DNA of 64,000 nucleotides. It comes from Nocardia sp. CDC159. Lineage in GTDB: Bacteria; Actinomycetota; Actinomycetes; Mycobacteriales; Mycobacteriaceae. A program made the translations under genes and the position numbers. Shown here one piece after another: positions 57,924 through 64,000 of the stretch (the first letter of the stretch is position 1; each line of letters starts with the position of its first letter). The stretch is from assembly GCF_023740735.1 (NCBI RefSeq), contig NZ_JAMRXH010000013.1:62001-126000 (forward strand). Reading direction: 5' to 3'. The notes under the pieces are model-generated. The model saw only the letters and a list, made by a program, of their open reading frames with translations. It had not been told where the DNA came from and did not search any database.

Positions 57924-58435
57924 ATCCGTGGACTCCGCCGGGACCGCCCGGCCCGGTCGCGGTGCCGACCGATGTCCGCACCGCGACCCAATTGTGGTGG
58001 GGTGTGATCGGTTTCGGGGTGCTGCGGCTGATCCTCAGCGCCATCGGCCAATTCAACGATCGGCACGAACTGGCCCGCAAGCTCTACGAGCAGGTGCACG
58101 CCCAGCAACCCCAGGCGACCCTGGCCGAGGTCGAACTCATGGTCGTCCTGCTGGAGGTGGTGGTCTTGGTGCTCGGCCTGGGCATCGCGGCGGGGGCGGT
58201 CGCGGTGGTCTTTCAGATGCGTCGCGGAAAGCGGTGGGCGCGTGCGGTGCTCGATGTGGCCGCCGCGGTGCTGCTGCTCGGCGGGCTCGGTGCGCTGTTC
58301 GGCCTGGACGCGGCCGGTACGGTGGCGATGCTGACCGGCGCGGCCGCGATCGTGCAGGCGGTTCTCGCGGGCGGAGCCCTATTCCTGTGCCACCGAGGTG
58401 AATCGGAAACCTACTTCCGGATGAATACTCGGTGA
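57920..58435 (+). CDS. Membrane protein of unknown function in hemB operon
   Basis: Protein of 171 residues: Pro-rich start (NPWTPPGPPGPVAVP), then four hydrophobic helices (about 27-45, 72-98, 107-127, 133-153) and a short polar tail. It resembles the Rv0513/Rv0514-type membrane proteins that follow hemB in mycobacteria, though homology cannot be proved by eye. Its GTG overlaps the hemB stop, so it is translated from the same mRNA. Confidence 0.72.
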   Translation: MNPWTPPGPPGPVAVPTDVRTATQLWWGVIGFGVLRLILSAIGQFNDRHELARKLYEQVHAQQPQATLAEVELMVVLLEVVVLVLGLGIAAGAVAVVFQMRRGKRWARAVLDVAAAVLLLGGLGALFGLDAAGTVAMLTGAAAIVQAVLAGGALFLCHRGESETYFRMNTR

Positions 58436-58575
58436 GACACCGGGCGAATTTGTCGCGACTGCGGCAGGATGTATCGTGAGGGTTGTCACAGCGGACTTGG
58501 GAACACGGAGACGTGGTTCGCGCGTTGATCTTCGGATCGCGTTGCGCGGCCCGCTCCGGAGGAGCGGAGGCATTG

Positions 58576-58695
58576 ATGCGAGTGGTGATTCAGCAATCAC
58601 AGAGCCTTCGACGCGATGTGCTGGTGTTGAGTCTGCTCATTCTGTTCGGTCTGCTCACCCTCGCGGGTCTGTTGATTCCGAGTATCGTCGGCTGA
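58576..58695 (+). CDS. 39-residue single-pass membrane protein
   Basis: Short ORF from ATG 58576 preceded by GGAGCGGAGG at good spacing. It encodes MRVVIQQSQSLRRDVLVLSL followed by a continuous Leu/Ile helix ending LIPSIVG: a basic cytoplasmic start and one transmembrane segment. The good ribosome site and position between two membrane-protein genes support it, although an in-frame GTG 58483 would give a longer, less plausible protein. Unknown function. Confidence 0.6.
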   Translation: MRVVIQQSQSLRRDVLVLSLLILFGLLTLAGLLIPSIVG

Positions 58696-58708
58696 ATTCG
58701 GCGCGCGT

Positions 58709-59203
58709 ATGACCGACGCCGCGCCCCCTGTTCGTTTCGCCGAGCCCGGCGCCCGCTGGCGCACGATCGCCTACGGCCCGCTGCTCTGTCTGGCCATCCT
58801 CATTCTCGAGCTCGTGCTGCGCGGCGAGGTGCACTGGTTCGGACTGACCTTCTGCGCCGTATTGCTGGCCGGATTCGTCTGGCTGCAGGTGGTCGCCGGT
58901 CGCCGCCACGTCGGGGTGGAACTCACCGACACCACCCTGCGCCAGGGCACCGAGGTGCTCGCCCTGCGCGATATCGCCCGCGTGCTGCCCGAACCGGACG
59001 AGGACGCCGGGGAGGACGAGTCCTGGCAGTCGGCCCGCGCGCTGGGCGAGCTGACCGGCGTCCCGCGGCGACGCAAGGGCATCGGCCTGCGGTTGCGCGA
59101 CGGCGGCACGGTGCAGGCCTGGGCTCGTGACCACGTCCGGCTGCGCGAGGAGCTGACCGCGGCCGTGCGGCGGCTGCGCGCGGATGACGAGGAGGTGCGC
59201 TGA
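58709..59203 (+). CDS. Membrane protein, DUF3093/PH-like
   Basis: Protein of 164 residues with two adjacent transmembrane helices (about 21-37 and 44-63) followed by a cytoplasmic beta-rich domain (GVELTDTTLRQGTEVLALRDIARVLPEP) that looks like a small PH-type domain as in DUF3093 proteins. An acidic loop (EDAGEDES) precedes the last helix. It starts 13 bp after the 39-residue gene and overlaps the next by one base. Confidence 0.65.
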   Translation: MTDAAPPVRFAEPGARWRTIAYGPLLCLAILILELVLRGEVHWFGLTFCAVLLAGFVWLQVVAGRRHVGVELTDTTLRQGTEVLALRDIARVLPEPDEDAGEDESWQSARALGELTGVPRRRKGIGLRLRDGGTVQAWARDHVRLREELTAAVRRLRADDEEVR

Positions 59204-59439
59204 TGCGACGGCTGTGGATCGTCGTCGACCTGGCCCTGATCGTGCTGTGCGTCGGCGCGGCGGTGCCGAGCTGGCGCAACGGCATTCGAACCACCACGTT
59301 CGCGGCCTCCGAGGAGCTGCCCGCCTTCGAGGCCACCCGCTACGCCGGGCCGTGGCTGGCACTGGCCGCCCTGCTGGTGGCGGTGGCGGGAGTGGCCGTG
59401 GTCGACCTGGTGGCCCGCTGTGCGGGCCGGTCCCGCTGA
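59203..59439 (+). CDS. Small two-helix membrane protein
   Basis: Protein of 78 residues with two transmembrane helices (about 5-22 and 48-70) joined by a polar loop of about 25 residues; basic at both ends. The start codon shares one base with the preceding stop (TGATG), so it is coupled. No family recognised; probable partner of the DUF3093-like protein. Confidence 0.65.
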   Translation: MRRLWIVVDLALIVLCVGAAVPSWRNGIRTTTFAASEELPAFEATRYAGPWLALAALLVAVAGVAVVDLVARCAGRSR

Positions 59440-59443
59440 GCGC

Positions 59444-59830
59444 TCAGCTCCAGCGCTGATAGACGTCGAGCAGGCGGGCGCCGTGGCTGCCCGGCGCGTT
59501 CAGGTAGACCGTCACCGTGCCGTCCGGACGTTCGGCCGCCTCCATGATCACCTGCCGCAGCGAGGCGTGGATGCCGCCGTTCTCGTCGCGGTGCAGCTGG
59601 GTGTCGGGGCGCAGGCCAGCGCCCATCCGGCTCGGCGGCACGATCATGCCGACCAGGGCGGGCAGCGGCCCGCCCGCGAGGGCGGCGGTCTCGTCGTGGG
59701 AGAGGGTGATGCCAATGCGGCTCTCGTCGGGCTGGGCGATCGGGGTGGCGGCCGCGGCGGTACCGGCCGTGCCGATCGCGGCGGCGGCCATCGCGGTGAA
59801 CAGGGTGGCTCCGAACAGGATGGTGCGCAT
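59444..59830 (-). CDS. Small secreted protein, subtilisin-inhibitor-like layout
   Basis: Precursor of 128 residues with a signal peptide (MRTILFGATLFTAMAAAAIG, cleavage near AAA) and a mature domain rich in beta-strands with a HASLRQVIMEAA helix. Its ending VTVYLNAPGSHGARLLDVYQRWS is reminiscent of nocardial and mycobacterial small exported proteins. No cysteine is present in the mature part, so despite the size it is not a typical subtilisin inhibitor. Unknown function; converges on the hemB operon end. Confidence 0.68.
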   Translation of the reverse strand: MRTILFGATLFTAMAAAAIGTAGTAAAATPIAQPDESRIGITLSHDETAALAGGPLPALVGMIVPPSRMGAGLRPDTQLHRDENGGIHASLRQVIMEAAERPDGTVTVYLNAPGSHGARLLDVYQRWS

Positions 59831-60050
59831 GAATTCCCTCCCGGCCGTCGACGTGTGGATGGACCGAGCGTACGCATCAGCAATCGATCAGCGATCGATA
59901 TAGCGGGAAAAGCGGTTCCGGCGTGTTGTGGTTGTATTCGGCCGCTGCGGTTTTCGCCGCGGTCGCCGGGCAACCGGGACGGATGTGTGGTGGCTCACCG
60001 CACTACACCCTGTCGTCGACCGCCGCCGGGCGGGCTGAGACACTGGGACC

Positions 60051-61388
60051 GTGAGTTCTTCTCCGCGCGCGACCCAGGTGAGGGTGCCGGTCTCAGCCCG
60101 ACTGTTCGACCGCGCCGCCGCGGTCATTCCCGGCGGGGTGAACTCGCCGGTCCGGGCGTTCAAATCCGTCGGCGGTACACCGCGGTTCATCGCCTCGGCC
60201 CGCGGCTGCACGCTGACCGATGCCGACGGCAACGACTTTGTGGATCTGGTCTGCTCCTGGGGTCCGATGATCCTGGGGCACGCCCACCCGGAGGTGGTGG
60301 AGGCCGTGCGCCGGGCCGCCGGTGGCGGGCTGTCGTTCGGGGCGCCGACGGAGGCAGAGATCGAGCTGGCCGAGGTCATCGCCGCGCGGGTGGAGCCGGT
60401 GCAGCGGGTGCGGCTGGTGAACTCGGGGACCGAGGCCACCATGAGCGCGGTGCGGCTGGCCCGCGGTTACACGGGCCGAGGCAAGATCATCAAATTCGCC
60501 GGGTGCTATCACGGCCACGTCGACGCGCTGCTGGCCGACGCCGGATCCGGCGTCGCGACGCTGGGCCTGCCCACCTCGCCCGGTGTGACCGGCGCGCAGG
60601 CCGCCGACACCATCGTGCTGCCGTACAACGACCTCGACGCGGTGGCCACGGCCTTCGCCGCGTATCCGGGGCAGATCGCGGCCGTGATCACCGAGGCCGC
60701 GGCCGGGAACATGGGCGCGGTCGCGCCGCTGCCCGGCTTCAACGCGGGGCTGCGGCGGCTGACCGAGGAGCACGGCGCGCTGCTGATCATGGACGAGGTG
60801 ATGACCGGCTTCCGGGTGAGCCCGGCGGGTTGGTACGGGCGCGAGGGCGTCGCGGGTGACCTCTACACCTTCGGCAAGGTGATGAGCGGCGGCCTGCCCG
60901 CGGCGGCCTTCGGCGGCCGGGCCGACATCATGAATCGCCTCGCGCCGATCGGGCCGGTGTATCAGGCGGGCACGCTGTCCGGAAATCCGGTCGCGGTCGC
61001 GGCCGGGCTGGCCACCCTGCGCGCCGCCGACGACGAGGTGTACGCCGCGCTCGATCGCAATGCCGAGCGCCTGGGCGCCCTGCTCACCGAGGCGCTGACC
61101 GCGGCCGGTGTCGCCCACGTGGTGCAATTCGCGGGCAATATGGTGAGCGTGTTCTTCGCCGACCGTCCGGTGACCGACTACGCCGCCGCCAAGGCCTCCC
61201 AGACCTGGCGGTTCCCGGCGTTCTTCCACGCCCTGCTCGATCGCGGCGTCTACGCACCGCCCAGTCCGTTCGAGGCATGGTTCGTCTCCGCCGCCCTCGA
61301 CGAGGACGCATTCGACCGAATCGCCGCCGCCCTGCCCGCCGCCGCGGCGGCCGCGGCGGCCGCAACACCCGAAGGATCCGACGCGTGA
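60051..61388 (+). CDS. hemL: Glutamate-1-semialdehyde 2,1-aminomutase
   Basis: PLP enzyme converting glutamate-1-semialdehyde to 5-aminolevulinate, between HemA and HemB in the pathway. The 445-residue class III aminotransferase fold has VIPGGVNSPVRAF, the substrate-gating GCYHGHVDALL, DEVMTGFRV with the PLP Asp, and K276 in TFGKVMSGG as the PLP lysine. A poly-Ala segment marks the C-terminus. GTG 60051. It overlaps the phosphatase gene by GTGA; Rv0524 position. Confidence 0.96.
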   Translation: MSSSPRATQVRVPVSARLFDRAAAVIPGGVNSPVRAFKSVGGTPRFIASARGCTLTDADGNDFVDLVCSWGPMILGHAHPEVVEAVRRAAGGGLSFGAPTEAEIELAEVIAARVEPVQRVRLVNSGTEATMSAVRLARGYTGRGKIIKFAGCYHGHVDALLADAGSGVATLGLPTSPGVTGAQAADTIVLPYNDLDAVATAFAAYPGQIAAVITEAAAGNMGAVAPLPGFNAGLRRLTEEHGALLIMDEVMTGFRVSPAGWYGREGVAGDLYTFGKVMSGGLPAAAFGGRADIMNRLAPIGPVYQAGTLSGNPVAVAAGLATLRAADDEVYAALDRNAERLGALLTEALTAAGVAHVVQFAGNMVSVFFADRPVTDYAAAKASQTWRFPAFFHALLDRGVYAPPSPFEAWFVSAALDEDAFDRIAAALPAAAAAAAAATPEGSDA

Positions 61389-62059
61389 GCGACGAACAGC
61401 CCGAATCATCCTCGGCCCCGGCCGAATCCGCCCCCGAGACCATCGTGCACGTGATGCGCCACGGGGAGGTGCACAACCCGAAGGGCATCCTCTACGGGCG
61501 GCTGCCCGGCTTCAGCCTGTCGGTGCAGGGGCGTTCGCAGGCCGCCGCGGTGGCCCGCACCCTGGCCGACCACGACGTGACGCTGGTGGTGGCATCCCCG
61601 CTGCAGCGCGCGCAGGAGACCGCCGAACCCATTGCCAAGAGCCATGACCTGGTAGTACGCATCGACGACAACCTGATCGAGGCGGGCAACACCTTCGAGG
61701 GTCTGCGGGTTTCGGTCGGCGACGGCGCGCTGCGCAAGCCGCGGCACTGGTGGAAGCTGCGCGATCCGTTCACCCCCTCCTGGGGTGAGCCGTATCTGCA
61801 GATCGCCCACCGCATGCTGGCCGCGGTCAACAAGGCGCGGGTGGAGGCGGCCGGACACGAGGCGGTGCTGGTATCGCATCAGCTGCCGGTGTGGACGCTG
61901 CGGCGCTTCCTGGAGGGCAAGCGGCTCTGGCACGATCCGCGGCAGCGGCAGTGCTCGCTGGCCTCGCTGACCTCCCTTGTGTACCAGGGGGATACGCTCA
62001 TCGATATCGTCTATTCCGAACCGGCGGGCGGTTCGGATCCTCGGGTGACGGGGGCGTGA
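61385..62059 (+). CDS. Histidine phosphatase family protein
   Basis: Phosphoglycerate-mutase-like phosphatase of 224 residues, Rv0525 counterpart. It has the RHG motif VMRHGEVHNPKG with the phospho-His, SPLQRAQETAEPI, and the second His in VSHQLPVWTLRRFL. The substrate is unknown; it is not a glycolytic mutase, given the missing mutase loop. Coupled by GTGA overlaps to hemL upstream and the thioredoxin-like gene downstream. Confidence 0.88.
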   Translation: MSDEQPESSSAPAESAPETIVHVMRHGEVHNPKGILYGRLPGFSLSVQGRSQAAAVARTLADHDVTLVVASPLQRAQETAEPIAKSHDLVVRIDDNLIEAGNTFEGLRVSVGDGALRKPRHWWKLRDPFTPSWGEPYLQIAHRMLAAVNKARVEAAGHEAVLVSHQLPVWTLRRFLEGKRLWHDPRQRQCSLASLTSLVYQGDTLIDIVYSEPAGGSDPRVTGA

Positions 62060-62742
62060 CCGGGCACACGGGCGATGGTTCCGCGGGGCCGATGGTTCCG
62101 CGGGCGATCCGTGGGCACGCGAGCGGTTTCGGCGGTGCGCGCCCGCGACGGCTGGCCGCCGTCCTGATCGCCTGCGCCGCCCTGGTCGCGTCGCTCGCCG
62201 GATGTTCGACCGGTAAGGACGCCGTCGCCACCGGCGGCACCTTCGACTTCGTCTCGCCCGGCGGCAAGACCGAGATCTTCTACGATCCGCCCGCCGCGCG
62301 CGGCACCATCGGCCGACTGTCCGGACCCGATCTGCTGAGCGACGGCAAGACCATTTCGGTCGAAGACTTCCCGAATCAGGTTGTGGTGCTGAACCTTTGG
62401 GGCCAATGGTGCGGCCCGTGCCGCGCCGAGGCGCCCGCCCTCGAAAAGGTCTACGAACAGTCCAGATCCCGCGGGGTGACCCTGCTCGGCATCAACGTCC
62501 GCGATCCGCAGCGCGACAAGGCGCGCGACTTCGTGATCAGCAACAGCGTCGGCTACCCGTCCATCTACGACCCCGAGATGCGCACCCTGCTCGCCCTGGG
62601 CGGCAAATTCCCCACCAGCGTCATCCCCACCACCCTGGTCCTGGACCGCCACCACCGCGTGGCCGCGGTCTTCCTGCGCCCGCTGCTGGCCGAGGACCTG
62701 CAACCCGTCGTGGACCGGATCGCCGCGGAGGACCCCCGATGA
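62056..62742 (+). CDS. TlpA/ResA-like thioredoxin lipoprotein
   Basis: Extracytoplasmic thiol-disulfide oxidoreductase of 228 residues acting in cytochrome c maturation by reducing apocytochrome cysteines. A signal with lipobox LVASLAGC (Cys near residue 50) anchors it; the thioredoxin domain has LWGQWCGPCRAE with CGPC and the cis-Pro in SVIPTTLVL. It is Rv0526-like and receives electrons from the downstream CcdA. GTG 62056 overlaps the phosphatase stop; an in-frame ATG 62092 is possible. Confidence 0.9.
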   Translation: MTGHTGDGSAGPMVPRAIRGHASGFGGARPRRLAAVLIACAALVASLAGCSTGKDAVATGGTFDFVSPGGKTEIFYDPPAARGTIGRLSGPDLLSDGKTISVEDFPNQVVVLNLWGQWCGPCRAEAPALEKVYEQSRSRGVTLLGINVRDPQRDKARDFVISNSVGYPSIYDPEMRTLLALGGKFPTSVIPTTLVLDRHHRVAAVFLRPLLAEDLQPVVDRIAAEDPR

Positions 62743-62752
62743 CCCCGCCCCG

Positions 62753-62824
62753 CCGCACCCTTTCCGACGCTTCGCACCCCTTGCGGGCGTCCGCAACGGG
62801 TGCGAAGCGCTGGAAAGGGTGCGG
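62753..62824. repeat. 72-nt near-perfect hairpin between resA-like and ccdA genes
   Basis: Arms 62753-62765/62812-62824 (13 bp) and 62768-62779/62798-62809 (12 bp) pair exactly, separated by a 2-base mismatch; an inner TTGCGG/CCGCAA stem closes on a GCGT loop. Left arm begins CCGCACCCTTTCC. It stands in an operon whose other junctions overlap by four bases. It could be a mobile palindromic element, an attenuator or an RNA-stability structure. Confidence 0.75.
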
Positions 62825-62848
62825 CGATTCGTCGGGGTGGGCCCGGTG

Positions 62849-63667
62849 ATGGGGTTGGCGTCGGTGGGGGAGACGTTTCAGGAGACGGCGGCGTCGGGGC
62901 CGTTGCTGTTGGCGCTGGGGGCCTGTGTGCTGGCGGGGCTGGTGTCGTTCGCCTCGCCGTGCGTGGTGCCGCTGGTGCCGGGGTACCTGTCGTACCTGGC
63001 GGGGCTGGTGGGTGCGGAGGCGCCGCCGGTCACCGTCGCCGAGGCCGAGGGGCAGCGGATCGCCCTGGCCGAGAAGGCGGGGCGGGTGCGGGTGGCCGGG
63101 GCCGCGGGGCTTTTCGTCGCCGGGTTCACCGTGGTGTTCGTGCTCGCGTCGGTGACCGTGTTCGGCGTCATCCAGACCCTGAACCTGAACCGGGAACTGC
63201 TGCAACGCATCGGCGGCGTGGTCACGATCGTGATGGGGCTGGCGTTCCTCGGCCTGATCCCGGCGCTGCAGCGCGATACCCGCATGCACCCGCGGCGGCT
63301 GACCGGCATCGTCGGCGCGCCGTTGCTCGGCGCGGTCTTCGCGCTGGGCTGGACGCCGTGCCTGGGCCCGACGCTGTCGGGGGTGATGGCCGTATCCGCC
63401 GGGACCGAGGGCACCACCGCGGCGCGCGGGGTGGTGCTGATCATCGCCTACTGCCTCGGCCTGGGCCTGCCCTTCGTGATCCTGGCGTTCGGTTCGGCCA
63501 GCGCGCTGCGCGGCGTGAGCTGGCTGCGCCGCAATTCGCGCACCATTCAGGTGATCGGTGGAATCCTGCTCGTCGCCGTGGGCGTCGCGCTGGTCACCGG
63601 CATGTGGGACCAGTTCGTCGGATGGGTGCGCAATGCCTTCGTCTCTCGAGTGACCCTGCCGATCTGA
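62849..63667 (+). CDS. ccdA: Cytochrome c biogenesis protein CcdA
   Basis: Membrane thiol-disulfide carrier of 272 residues that moves reducing equivalents from cytoplasmic thioredoxin to ResA-like proteins. Six helices are visible, with the two redox cysteines in FASPCVVPLVPGYLSY and GWTPCLGPTLSGV, each in the Pro-Cys context of DsbD/CcdA. ATG 62849 is chosen; several in-frame GTG codons from 62819 would start inside the preceding hairpin. Rv0527 counterpart. Start of resB follows after 1 bp. Confidence 0.94.
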   Translation: MGLASVGETFQETAASGPLLLALGACVLAGLVSFASPCVVPLVPGYLSYLAGLVGAEAPPVTVAEAEGQRIALAEKAGRVRVAGAAGLFVAGFTVVFVLASVTVFGVIQTLNLNRELLQRIGGVVTIVMGLAFLGLIPALQRDTRMHPRRLTGIVGAPLLGAVFALGWTPCLGPTLSGVMAVSAGTEGTTAARGVVLIIAYCLGLGLPFVILAFGSASALRGVSWLRRNSRTIQVIGGILLVAVGVALVTGMWDQFVGWVRNAFVSRVTLPI

Positions 63668-63668
63668 C

Positions 63669-64000
63669 ATGACAGCCACGATGACCGCATCCGAGAACAA
63701 GCCCGCCCGCCCGTCGCGGCAGTCGCTGCCGCGCCGCGCATTCGCCCTGCTGCGCAACGCCTGGCGCGGGCTGACCAGTATGCGCACCGCGCTGATGCTG
63801 CTGTTCCTGTTGGCGCTGGGCGCGATTCCGGGCGCGCTGCTGCCGCAGCGCAGCCTCAACACGCAGAAGGTCGACCAGTACATCGCCGATCGCCCGACGC
63901 TCGGGCCGCTGATGGATCGGCTGCAGCTGTTCGACGTCTTCTCCAGCTTCTGGTTCACCGCGATCTACGTGCTGCTGTTCGTATCGCTGGTGGGCTGCAT
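63669..64000 (+). CDS. resB: Cytochrome c biogenesis protein ResB, N-terminal part (runs off right edge)
   Basis: First 110 residues of a ResB/Ccs1-type protein, which together with CcsA delivers and ligates heme to apocytochromes. The sequence begins MTATMTASENKPARPSRQSL, then has AWRGLTSMRTALMLLFLLAL, the conserved first helix with the GAIPGALLPQRSLN loop, and a second helix FWFTAIYVLLFVSLVGC, all typical of ResB. It is placed directly after ccdA as Rv0528 in M. tuberculosis. The C-terminus lies outside the window. Confidence 0.93.
   Translation, partial: MTATMTASENKPARPSRQSLPRRAFALLRNAWRGLTSMRTALMLLFLLALGAIPGALLPQRSLNTQKVDQYIADRPTLGPLMDRLQLFDVFSSFWFTAIYVLLFVSLVGC

Noticed and set aside
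62739..62849. A 36-codon gene (starting MTPPRRTLSD) after the resA-like stop
   Set aside because: Its codons are the hairpin itself and it ends before ccdA; more likely a relic of the old overlapping start than a gene.

Overview
The window is high-GC actinobacterial chromosome. Three things place it in the Mycobacteriales, most probably Nocardia or a close relative such as Rhodococcus: a mycothiol gene (mshA), an HbhA-type adhesin, and long colinearity with the Mycobacterium tuberculosis Rv0474-Rv0528 region (regulator-hbhA-DUF2516, deoC, murB, L,D-transpeptidase, mshA, gpm, senX3-regX3, ppx, proC, bS22, hem genes, hemL-resA-ccdA-resB). The species call is an inference from gene content. I saw no rRNA or tRNA gene, CRISPR array, insertion sequence or prophage.

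Layout. 1-2.4 kb: a truncated zinc alcohol dehydrogenase, a ZIP transporter and an HtrA-like protease. 2.4-10.7 kb: minus-strand accessory block with a VKOR/DsbA-like disulfide pair, PPK2, a three-gene overlapping cassette ending in an EspG-like type VII secretion chaperone, and a TetR - UbiB kinase - saccharopine-dehydrogenase-like reductase - methyltransferase run. 10.8-16.4 kb: a DUF445 protein, the XRE-hbhA operon, DUF2516, and two tandem alpha/beta hydrolases. The XRE gene and both hydrolases carry related GCTAGCA/GCTTGC palindromic elements upstream. 16.7-31.7 kb: metabolic and envelope genes (purU, deoC, two DUF2505 proteins, murB, L,D-transpeptidase, nitrilase family, mshA-YbjN, ROK kinase, phosphoglycerate mutase). 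31.7-36.2 kb: an apparent accessory insert between gpm and senX3 (in M. tuberculosis these are adjacent), holding a secreted trypsin-like protease, a secreted CocE-type hydrolase, an F420-reductase-like oxidoreductase and a divergent HxlR regulator. 36.5-50.1 kb: senX3-regX3, ppx, proC, the BldC/excisionase-like HTH, the 33-residue ribosomal protein bS22, an epimerase-like protein, an acyltransferase and a HAD phosphatase. 50.2-64 kb: rex with an upstream Rex-type operator, the overlapping hemA-hemC-hemD series, hemB with small membrane proteins, then hemL and the cytochrome c maturation genes; resB runs off the right edge.

Together the right half couples redox sensing (Rex), tetrapyrrole synthesis from glutamyl-tRNA to uroporphyrinogen III, and cytochrome c assembly. 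The centre covers peptidoglycan (MurB, L,D-transpeptidase), mycothiol and phosphate signalling.

Non-coding structure is unusually clear. Several long hairpin terminators of 15-20 bp separate convergent genes. There is also a set of intergenic palindromic or tandem repeats: a 29-bp inverted repeat whose arms contain both flanking stop codons, a 4 x 26-bp tandem array, and a 72-nt hairpin inside the resA-ccdA operon. No clearly new multi-gene defence or biosynthetic system was found; the EspG cassette and the shared operator set are the best leads.
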